Shown piece by piece: positions 37,905 through 44,890 of a stretch of 64,000 bases of DNA. The notes beneath the pieces are model-generated. The model saw only the letters and a program-made list of their open reading frames with translations. It was not told the origin of the DNA and searched no databases. The DNA is taken from NCBI GenBank assembly GCA_035633115.1, contig DASQFN010000103.1, forward strand, positions 1-64,000, written 5' to 3'. Within the stretch, counting starts at the first letter, position 1, and every line of letters begins with the position of its first letter. This DNA comes from Gemmatimonadaceae bacterium. GTDB lineage: Bacteria; Gemmatimonadota; Gemmatimonadetes; Gemmatimonadales; Gemmatimonadaceae. The position numbers and the translations under genes were made by a program.

Positions 37905-40073
37905 TCACATGGAGCTGACGATTGCCTGGAACCGGGGATTGCTCCGCAAAGGAATCAGATCGCTGTCGTGCTCGATCCAGTTCTTGTCGCCCCAGCCTTT
38001 TTCCACGGCACCCTCCAGTGCGGCCAGCGATTCGTCGATCTTGCCGAGCTGCGCGTAGACACACGCGACGTTGTAAAGGAGCATCGGATCTTCCGGATCG
38101 ACAGTCATCGCGCGTTCCGTGAGGTGGATGGCCCGCTCCGGGTCGTGCATGTTGGCGTAGGTTGCTGCGCCGAGTATGCACGCCCGCGGATCTTCGGGAT
38201 TCAGCTCGAGATGCTGGTCGAGGAGTTTCAACTCACGACGATAGACGGCCTGGGCTTCTTCAGAACGTCCGGCCGACATGAGAGCCTGAGCGAGAAAATG
38301 CGGCGTTTCGTAATCCTCCGGGCGCAGAGCGGCTGCCCTCTCAAAGAGCTTCACCGCCTCGTCATAGTTTCCTTGCGCGAGGCGCGCGCGCGCATACCAG
38401 TACGCCGCCTGGAACAGCTTGGGGTCGAGACGCATTGCGGTCTCGAACTCCTCCTCAGCCTCGTCGAAGCGCTTGCTCAGCGAGACAGCGAGCCCCTTGG
38501 CCAGGTGCGCCTCCGCCAGCTCCGGCTCTAGCTCGAGCGCCCTGCTGCTTGCCTTGTCGGCCTGCCGCAGATTGAACTCTCGCGCGTCGAAATACGTGTA
38601 GAGAAGGGAGTAGCAGTCGGCGACGCCGGCGTGCGCGCGCGCGTATTCCGGGTCGATCTCGATCGCCTTGTTGAACATCTGCTTTGCGTATTCGAGGCTC
38701 TTGCGGCGCAGCTGATGGAAGTACTGCCTCCCGCGAAGGTAGTAGTCGTATGCCTGAACGTTCACGGCGCGCGCTTTTTCAATCTGCTTCTTCTCACCCT
38801 CGCTCAGTATCACACGCAGCGCCTTCACTATCGCCTGCGATATCTCGTCCTGAATCGCGAAGATGTCTTCCATCTCGCGATCATAGCGCTCCGACCAGAG
38901 GTGATAGCCGTCGGCGACGTTGACGAGCTGGGCGGTGATGCGGAGACGGTTTCCCATCTTGCGTACGCTTCCCTCGAGGAAAGTGGAAACCTTGAGCTTC
39001 CGGCCGATCTCGGCGATCTCCTCGCTCTTCCCCTTGAACGCGAACGACGCCGTCCTCGACGCAACTCTGAGAGACTGAATCTTGGAAAGGGCGTTGATGA
39101 TCTCCTCCGCCATGCCGTCCGTGAAGTATTCGTTCTCCGCGTCGGCGCTCATGTTCGTGAAGGGAAGCACGGCTATAGACTTCGCGGTGGAAACCACCGG
39201 CTGCGGCATCGTCTGCGTTTCACTCGGCGTATTGAGACTCGTTGACGCGAGCGCCTGCGCGAAGAGGCCTGCGGTCTTGAACCGGGTGTTCGCGTCGATG
39301 GCCATCGCTTTGGATAGGGCCTTCTCGACAGTCTCGGGAACACTGCTCCGTACGGATCGGATTGCCGGGACGTTGTCGGTGAACCGCTTCGCCATCACTG
39401 CCTGAGGGGTGGGGCCGGTGAACGGGCGCTCCCCCGACAGCATCTCATAGACGACGCAGGCAAGGCTGAACTGATCGCTTCTGCCGTCGAGGTCGGTAGC
39501 GCCTGCAGCCTGCTCGGGGCTCACGTACGCCGGAGTGCCTACCATCATTCCAGTCTGCGTCAGAGTTTCGGGTCCCGCTGCGCTCACGGCTTTGGCAATT
39601 CCGAAATCCATCACCATCGCTTCGCCTTCGTACAACATCAGGTTCTCGGGCTTGATGTCGCGGTGGACAATTCCCTGACGGTGTGCGTAGTCGAGTGCCG
39701 AGGCGATTCCGCGCGTCAGGTTCACCGCCTCCTCGACAGGCAGATACTCTTCGCGGTCGAGTCGCTCGCGCAGCGACTCACCCTCGACGTACGGCATCAC
39801 GTAATACAGAAAGCCGTCGAGCGCTCCGGAATCGTGGAGCGGAAGGATGTGAGGATGATTCAGCCGCGCAGCGACTTTTATCTCGCGAAGGAACCGGTCC
39901 GCGCCGAGGGACGCGGCCAGCTCCGAGTGCAGCACCTTGAGCGCGACCATGCGCTCGTGCTTGACATCCTGAGCCAGATATACCGTCGCCATCCCGCCGC
40001 GACCGAGCTCGCGATCGACGGTGTATGAGCTGGAGAACGATTTTCTGAGCTGCTCGATTGGAAGGGCGGCCAT
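37905..40073 (-). CDS. Array kinase 2 of 7: Ser/Thr kinase with TolB-like and TPR domains
   Basis: A 722-residue paralogue starting MAALPIEQLRKSFSSSYTVD, the most divergent kinase N-terminus of the set; the ATG at 40073 is used because the frame upstream to 40151 overlaps the previous gene. In the kinase domain it has VEEAVNLTRGIASALDY, GATDLDGRSDQFSLACVVYE and DNVPAIRSVRSSVPE, all unlike its neighbours, although the catalytic residues are intact. In contrast, its stretch from GEKKQIEKARAVNVQAYDYY through the first TPR is almost the same as in array kinase 1. This mosaic look suggests gene conversion. Confidence 0.93.
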   Translation of the reverse strand: MAALPIEQLRKSFSSSYTVDRELGRGGMATVYLAQDVKHERMVALKVLHSELAASLGADRFLREIKVAARLNHPHILPLHDSGALDGFLYYVMPYVEGESLRERLDREEYLPVEEAVNLTRGIASALDYAHRQGIVHRDIKPENLMLYEGEAMVMDFGIAKAVSAAGPETLTQTGMMVGTPAYVSPEQAAGATDLDGRSDQFSLACVVYEMLSGERPFTGPTPQAVMAKRFTDNVPAIRSVRSSVPETVEKALSKAMAIDANTRFKTAGLFAQALASTSLNTPSETQTMPQPVVSTAKSIAVLPFTNMSADAENEYFTDGMAEEIINALSKIQSLRVASRTASFAFKGKSEEIAEIGRKLKVSTFLEGSVRKMGNRLRITAQLVNVADGYHLWSERYDREMEDIFAIQDEISQAIVKALRVILSEGEKKQIEKARAVNVQAYDYYLRGRQYFHQLRRKSLEYAKQMFNKAIEIDPEYARAHAGVADCYSLLYTYFDAREFNLRQADKASSRALELEPELAEAHLAKGLAVSLSKRFDEAEEEFETAMRLDPKLFQAAYWYARARLAQGNYDEAVKLFERAAALRPEDYETPHFLAQALMSAGRSEEAQAVYRRELKLLDQHLELNPEDPRACILGAATYANMHDPERAIHLTERAMTVDPEDPMLLYNVACVYAQLGKIDESLAALEGAVEKGWGDKNWIEHDSDLIPLRSNPRFQAIVSSM

Positions 40074-40075
40074 CT

Positions 40076-42241
40076 CTACATCGCCTGCGCTATCGCCTTG
40101 AATCGTGGCGTTTCGCGCAGCGGATCGAGATCGGAGTCGTGCTCGATCCATTCCTTGTGCCCGAATCCCTTGTCCACGGCTCGCTCGAGAGAAGCTAACG
40201 CATCGTCGATCTTTCCGAGAACGGAGTAGGTACAGGAGACGTTATACAGAAGCATCGGGTCGTCGGGATCAATAGCGAGCGATCGCTCCGCGTACTCAAT
40301 CGCCGTATCGGTCTCGCCGAGCTTGGCGTGCATGCCCGAGCCGAGGTTGCAGGCGCGCGCATCGTCGGGATTGAGCTCCAACCGCTCGTGAATCTGCCGG
40401 ACTGCACGACGCAACGCAGCGTCGGCTTCCGCCTTCATGCCCATCGACTGGTAGCTCTGCGCCAGGAACGCCGTCGCCTGGAAGTCCTCGGGCCTTAACG
40501 CTGAGGCCCGCTCGAAGAGCTTTACGGCATCCTCGAACCGCCCCTGCGCCGTCCGGGTACGGCCGAAGAAATACGGCGCTTCGAACAGCTTGGGATCGAG
40601 CCGCATTGCCGTCTCGAATTCCTTTTCTGCCTCGTCGAACCGTTTGCTCAGAGATGCGGCGATGCCGCGTGCTAGATGCGCTTCGGCAAGCTCCGGCTCC
40701 AGCTCCAGGGCCTTGCTGCTCGCAATGTCTGCCTGGCGAAGGTTGAATTCGCGCGCGTCGAAATAGGTGTAGAGAAGGGAGCAGCAGTCGGCCACGCCCG
40801 CGTATGCGCGCGCATACTCGGGGTCGATCTCGATCGCGCGGTTGAACATCTGCCTCGCGTACTCCAGGCTCTTACGACGCAGCTGATGAAAGTATTGCCG
40901 TCCGCGCAGGTAGTAGTCGTATGCCTGAACGTTGACTGCGCGCGCTTTCTGGATCTGCTTCTTCTCTCCTTCGCTCAGAATGACGCGGAGCGCTTTGACA
41001 ATCGCCTGCGAGATGTCGTCCTGGATGGCGAAGACATCCTCCAGCTCGCGGTCGTAGCGCTCCGACCAGAGATGGTATCCGTCCGCGACGTTTACCAGCT
41101 GCGCCGTGATCCGCAGCTTGTTGCCCATCTTTCGGACGCTCCCCTCGAGAACCGTCGACACCTTCAGCTTCCTGCCGATCTCGCCGATGTCCTCGTTCTT
41201 TCCCTTGAACGCGAACGAAGACGTGCGTGACGCAACACGCAATGATTGAATCTTCGTCAGTGCGTTGATGATCTCTTCAGCCATGCCGTCCGTGAAATAC
41301 TCGTTCTCCGGATCGGCGCTCATGTTTGCGAACGGCAGAACGGCAACCGACTTCGCGGCTGATACGGTCGGCTGAGGGACCGTCTGCGTGTCCGTCGGAG
41401 TCGAGACATTCCCCGATGCAAGCGCCTGCGCGAACATGGCCGAGGTCGGGTACCGCTTCGACGCTTCCGTGGACATGGCGCGTGAGAGAGCGCGCTCGAT
41501 GCTCTCAGGTACGGCCGCTCTGAGCGTGCGCACGGGCGCGACGGTCTCCGTGAATCTCTTTGCGAGCACCGCTTGCGCAGTGGGCCCGGTGAACGGCCGC
41601 TCGCCCGTCAGCATCTCGAATAGAACGCAGCCAAGACTGTACTGGTCGCTCTTGCCGTCGAGGTTCGCTTCGCCTGCCGCCTGCTCGGGGCTCACGTACG
41701 CCGGTGTGCCGACCATCATCCCCGTTTGCGTCAGCGTCTCGTGACCCGCGGCGCTGACCGCCTTCGCAATTCCGAAGTCCATCACCATCGCCTCGCCCTC
41801 GTACAGCATCACGTTCTCGGGCTTGATGTCGCGATGGACGATGCCCTGGCGGTGCGCGTAGTCGAGCGCTGACGCGATCGAGCGCGTGTGATGTATCGCC
41901 TCCTCGATCGGCAGCTGCTGCTCGCGGTCGAGCCGCTCCCGCAATGACTCGCCTTCGACGTAAGGCATGACATAATAAAGGAGTCCGTCAGCGTCGCCGG
42001 AGTCGAACAATGGCAGGATGTGCGGGTGGTTGAGCCTCGCCGCGAGCTTGATCTCCCGAAGGAAGCGATCGGGTCCGAGCGAGGCCGCCAGGTCAGGATG
42101 GAGGACCTTCAGTGCCACGGTACGATCGTGCTTGCCATCCTGTGCGAGATAAACCGTCGCCATTCCGCCGCGGCCGAGCTCACGATCTATGGAGTACGCA
42201 CCCGAGAGTGAAGTGCGCAGGCGTTGTATTGGGAGAGTCAC
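40076..42241 (-). CDS. Array kinase 1 of 7 (head gene): Ser/Thr kinase with TolB-like and TPR domains
   Basis: The first gene of the array, 721 residues, starting at a GTG (MTLPIQRLRTSLSGAYSID). Domains in order: PknB-type kinase (about 15-275; GRGGMATVYLAQD, HRDIKPENVM, DFGIAKAV, GTPAYVSPEQA), TolB-like N-terminal-type domain (about 295-415; SVAVLPFANMSADPENEYF), and TPR units (about 450-715) ending in the shared DKGFGHKEWIEHDSD signature. Kinase proteins with a TolB-like part often have a membrane helix between the two; none is visible in this set, so a soluble signalling protein is inferred. A promoter candidate lies at 42297-42324. The upstream region is shared with the riboswitch-controlled lipoprotein gene. 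Confidence 0.93.
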   Translation of the reverse strand: MTLPIQRLRTSLSGAYSIDRELGRGGMATVYLAQDGKHDRTVALKVLHPDLAASLGPDRFLREIKLAARLNHPHILPLFDSGDADGLLYYVMPYVEGESLRERLDREQQLPIEEAIHHTRSIASALDYAHRQGIVHRDIKPENVMLYEGEAMVMDFGIAKAVSAAGHETLTQTGMMVGTPAYVSPEQAAGEANLDGKSDQYSLGCVLFEMLTGERPFTGPTAQAVLAKRFTETVAPVRTLRAAVPESIERALSRAMSTEASKRYPTSAMFAQALASGNVSTPTDTQTVPQPTVSAAKSVAVLPFANMSADPENEYFTDGMAEEIINALTKIQSLRVASRTSSFAFKGKNEDIGEIGRKLKVSTVLEGSVRKMGNKLRITAQLVNVADGYHLWSERYDRELEDVFAIQDDISQAIVKALRVILSEGEKKQIQKARAVNVQAYDYYLRGRQYFHQLRRKSLEYARQMFNRAIEIDPEYARAYAGVADCCSLLYTYFDAREFNLRQADIASSKALELEPELAEAHLARGIAASLSKRFDEAEKEFETAMRLDPKLFEAPYFFGRTRTAQGRFEDAVKLFERASALRPEDFQATAFLAQSYQSMGMKAEADAALRRAVRQIHERLELNPDDARACNLGSGMHAKLGETDTAIEYAERSLAIDPDDPMLLYNVSCTYSVLGKIDDALASLERAVDKGFGHKEWIEHDSDLDPLRETPRFKAIAQAM

Positions 42242-42296
42242 GCGATGGCGGCGGGGGAGTCGGCGAGAAGAGCAGAACTGCTGAAACGAAACGTCA

Positions 42297-42324
42297 AGTC
42301 TATGAGCCGAACGGGGCAGGTCAA
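42297..42324 (-). promoter_or_regulatory. Candidate promoter of the kinase array
   Basis: On the minus strand TTGACC (42324-42319) and TAGACT (42302-42297) are spaced by 16 bases, placing the start near 42290 and a leader of about 50 bases before the GTG of the head gene. Boxes match five and four of six consensus bases. Overlapping TTGAC sequences nearby make the exact site uncertain. Confidence 0.45.
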
Positions 42325-42487
42325 GTCAACCGTGGCGCTCCGCTCATGACGGGAGGATGCGTCAGAATAGGTCAAACATCCATCATTTCTTTTCGCGTCA
42401 TCTTCCGCGTCGCGCGTCAAGAATTTCCCAGGCATATCAGCAAACATCTTTTTTCACATCACAAATGTACAATCGAGTGAGTTGTGC

Positions 42488-42516
42488 TTGCGGGCAAACG
42501 TCCAATCCTTTATAGT
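42488..42516 (+). promoter_or_regulatory. Candidate promoter of the riboswitch-led lipoprotein gene
   Basis: TTGCGG at 42488-42493 and TATAGT at 42511-42516 are spaced by 17 bases. Transcription from about 42523 would give a leader of about 207 bases that contains the whole aptamer. Confidence 0.55.
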
Positions 42517-42587
42517 CCTTCCTGAAGCCGAGCGTACAGACGTGTATCGTTGTGCATGCACGTTGTGCGGCGGCTTCGACAATTGAA

Positions 42588-42676
42588 TCTCCTACCGAAA
42601 ATGGCAACCCGGCTCGCGAGACCGGCACGCAAAGTCAGGCTTCTCTCGTAGAAGCGCCCGACTACCGAAGGGGAGA
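42588..42676 (+). promoter_or_regulatory. Class I cyclic-di-GMP riboswitch (GEMM type), candidate
   Basis: The sequence follows the GEMM-I aptamer in order. P1 is TCTCC (42588-42592) with GGAGA (42672-42676). GGCAA follows at 42603-42607. P2 is CCGG (42609-42612) with CCGG (42622-42625), capped by a GCGA tetraloop of the GNRA type (42616-42619). Then comes the diagnostic ACGCAAAG (42627-42634), and GTC plus an unpaired A. P3 is GCTTCT (42639-42644) with AGAAGC (42650-42655). GCC-C-GAC-TACCGA ends it (42656-42668). In the canonical aptamer the last part is GCC-G-GGT-TACCGA and pairs with GCC; here GTC pairs with GAC, a compensated change. The 5' segment has GCAAC where GCAAA is usual. Recognition is by eye, not by covariance model. 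Confidence 0.75.
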
Positions 42677-42729
42677 AGATTTCACCGGCATCTCGTCACG
42701 TCGGAAATTCTTCTATTCGGGGGTCCACA

Positions 42730-43968
42730 ATGCGCGTTCGATCCGGTGTCTTTATGTGGTTGTCGCATCCAGATTTCAAGACAGCGCGAGTTGCGCTAGC
42801 CGCCGGCGCACTAGCCGGTTTAGGCGTGCTCGGCGCTTGCGCCGAAACACCCACAGCATCAGATGTTGCGGGCCCTCGTGCTCCCTCGAGTCCCAGCAAC
42901 GATTTTGTTCCCGGCGTGGTTGGCGCTCTAGCGCGCACGGTGAAGGTATGCGTCGATATTAACAGTGATGCGGCGCCGACACTGGCTGGATACACCTTCA
43001 CCACCGTCCAGAGCGCCACCCCTACTCCCGAAGCACTGGACGCTGTCACTTCGCCCGTGACCGTCGCGGTGGGCGAGTGTGAGGACGTTTTTGTCCGGGC
43101 TAATACGGGCAACCTCATCCTCAATCCCGGCTCTATCAACCCTCGGGCGAAGCTGACAATCACCGCCACGGTACCGGGTGGATACACATCGGACATAAGC
43201 AGCTGCATCAATGAAGGCCCCCCAGCGTGGCAGGACTGCGTGACGAGCAATACATGGGCAATCTCGTCGGCGAACATCTATCACGGATCGTCGGTCACCT
43301 TCCTGTTTGCACAGGGCGACCTTCCGCCACTGTTCCTCATTCTCGATGAGGACGCGATCGACAACGGCCCGCCGCCCAATTTCTTCAGTGCAAGGGACGT
43401 CAACGACGACATCGCCAAGGTCGGCCAGCGCAAGCAGCTTCGCTGGTTCGAGGCGAACGTGGGTGAGGAAATCGTGTTGTGGAGCGGACAGATGGGCGAT
43501 GAGGGCTGGTTCGCGCCGAAGTTCATTCCGGACTCATGGGCGAATGCCGGGCCCACTGACGATGGCCTTCGCAACTTCCTCGGTCTTCCCGTCGGGCCAG
43601 GCCTGGGCAAGGGGAAAAACCCCGAGGCCCTCCTGGACAAGATCCCTGACGTGACCCCGCTGCGCGCGGAGGGATTGTTCATGCTCATCGGCAGAACTGT
43701 CTGCGCTGTCGTTTACGACAGTGACATCAGCATCAATTACAGCCCGCTGAATGGCAGCCTTAAGGGCGCCAACCTCGGTATCGTGGCGTTCACTGTTACC
43801 GCCGTCGATCAGCTCTTCGGACAGTCGTCGGGCTCGCTACCAGCGGTCACGCTTACAATCGAGGATGCGGATCAGGTCTGCGCTGGAGATCAGACGCTCT
43901 TACAGTTAGCGCCCGTTCCTCTGACGTCGTCGACCGAGGTTGACATCGTACCAGGCGAGGATGGCTGA
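42730..43968 (+). CDS. Unknown secreted lipoprotein under riboswitch control
   Basis: I do not recognise this 412-residue protein. It has a lipoprotein-type signal with lipobox LGAC (Cys37) and then a Pro/Ser-rich linker. The mature part looks all-beta, with several Cys in pairs that could form disulfides (VKVCVDIN, GECEDVF, SSCINE, DCVTSN, RTVCAVVYDSD, DQVCAGD), and acidic stretches such as LILDEDAIDNGPPP. No transmembrane or catalytic motif is seen. GGGGGT lies a few bases before the ATG at 42730; ATG at codon 9 is an alternative. A long leader with a c-di-GMP aptamer and a strong terminator make this a single-gene unit. An adhesin or matrix role fits c-di-GMP control but is inference. Confidence 0.85.
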   Translation: MRVRSGVFMWLSHPDFKTARVALAAGALAGLGVLGACAETPTASDVAGPRAPSSPSNDFVPGVVGALARTVKVCVDINSDAAPTLAGYTFTTVQSATPTPEALDAVTSPVTVAVGECEDVFVRANTGNLILNPGSINPRAKLTITATVPGGYTSDISSCINEGPPAWQDCVTSNTWAISSANIYHGSSVTFLFAQGDLPPLFLILDEDAIDNGPPPNFFSARDVNDDIAKVGQRKQLRWFEANVGEEIVLWSGQMGDEGWFAPKFIPDSWANAGPTDDGLRNFLGLPVGPGLGKGKNPEALLDKIPDVTPLRAEGLFMLIGRTVCAVVYDSDISINYSPLNGSLKGANLGIVAFTVTAVDQLFGQSSGSLPAVTLTIEDADQVCAGDQTLLQLAPVPLTSSTEVDIVPGEDG

Positions 43969-43983
43969 TAACCCGCTGGGCAG

Positions 43984-44025
43984 AAAACAAAACGGAGCCG
44001 GGTTTCCCGGCTCCGTTTTGTTTTT
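43984..44025 (+). terminator. Strong rho-independent terminator
   Basis: A perfect 19-base-pair stem (43984-44002 with 44006-44024) with a TTT loop holds the GC core CGGAGCCGGG and ends in a T-rich run. It lies 15 bases after the lipoprotein stop codon. Confidence 0.95.
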
Positions 44026-44082
44026 CCGCGCGATTGCGGCCTGGAACGTCCCTCGCCAGCTGCTCGCGTATGGCTGCCGCCT

Positions 44083-44853
44083 TTGAGCTTCCCCCGGTAC
44101 AGATTCGACCGCGAGCATAACCTTCACGAGACTCGCGACACAGCTGGCCTGAATCGGCTGCGACCGGCGAGCTGGCTACGCCGCAACGATCGCGTGGTAC
44201 AGCTGCGAACGGTCGAGATACTCGAGCCGCTGACGCGCGAGCTTCGCGATCCTGTAATACTCGTGGTCGGGGTTGGTGGAGGTGGCATTTACGAGTGGCT
44301 CTGGCGTGAGCCGGGCACGCTCCGGCTCGGCCTTGACGTCAACCACGAGGTGATGCGTCGCGCCGTAGCTGAGCGCGGGCCCGACAATTTTCGTCCGATC
44401 GAGGGCGATGCTGCCCGACTTCCATTTCGTGATGGAGCGGCGGACGTCGTCTTCTTCGATTTTTCGCTCCACCACCTCGCCGGCCAGGGACCGATCGAGC
44501 CTTACGTCGCAGAGGCGGCCCGCGTCGCGCGTCGCGGTGGGCTGCTCGTCGCGCGAGAGCCCTCGAGCTGGTCACCGAGCGGAGCTATGCTCAACATCCT
44601 CAACAGATTCGGCCTGATGAACCGGCTGAGCGGCGCGTCGAATTACGAGTTCGCGCTCTCACCTGCGGAAGTTCGGAAAGCCCTCGCGCGGCATGCGGAC
44701 GTTGTTGCAGAGCGAGGGTTGTCCTACATGTTCGCGCATCGGCTTCCGATCTGGTTACAGAAGGGAACTGAGGCATTGGAGCCGTTGCTCTTCCGAGGGG
44801 AGCGCGCGCAACGCCTCGCTGATTTTGTTCTTTACGTTGCCCGGCGGGTTTGA
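44083..44853 (+). CDS. Class I SAM-dependent methyltransferase
   Basis: A 256-residue protein with a Rossmann methyltransferase core: motif I VILVVGVGGGGIYEWL (about residues 57-72), the acidic end of strand 2 in LGLDVNHEV, motif for the adenine loop EGDAARLPFRDGAADVVFF, and a C-terminal extension. It belongs with the Methyltransf_11 (UbiE-like) group; substrate unknown. The start is a TTG at 44083, as no ATG or GTG in frame is better; N-terminal LNRLRPASWLRRNDRVVQL suggests that the listed extent is about right. It is convergent with the acyltransferase gene on its right. Confidence 0.82.
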   Translation: MSFPRYRFDREHNLHETRDTAGLNRLRPASWLRRNDRVVQLRTVEILEPLTRELRDPVILVVGVGGGGIYEWLWREPGTLRLGLDVNHEVMRRAVAERGPDNFRPIEGDAARLPFRDGAADVVFFDFSLHHLAGQGPIEPYVAEAARVARRGGLLVAREPSSWSPSGAMLNILNRFGLMNRLSGASNYEFALSPAEVRKALARHADVVAERGLSYMFAHRLPIWLQKGTEALEPLLFRGERAQRLADFVLYVARRV

Positions 44854-44890
44854 ATATCGGGTGGTACTACCGGAGCGCGCCCGCGATCTC

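Larger units (their letters stand above)
42242..42729. other. 488-base divergent control region
   Basis: This gap separates the kinase array (leftward) and the lipoprotein gene (rightward). It holds a candidate promoter for each direction and a riboswitch aptamer, listed separately. Apart from these I see no gene; small open frames crossing the aptamer are chance frames. Confidence 0.8.

Noticed and set aside
42552-42962. 136-codon frame crossing the aptamer into the lipoprotein gene
   Set aside because: It runs through the riboswitch in a different frame from the lipoprotein and lacks any protein feature.
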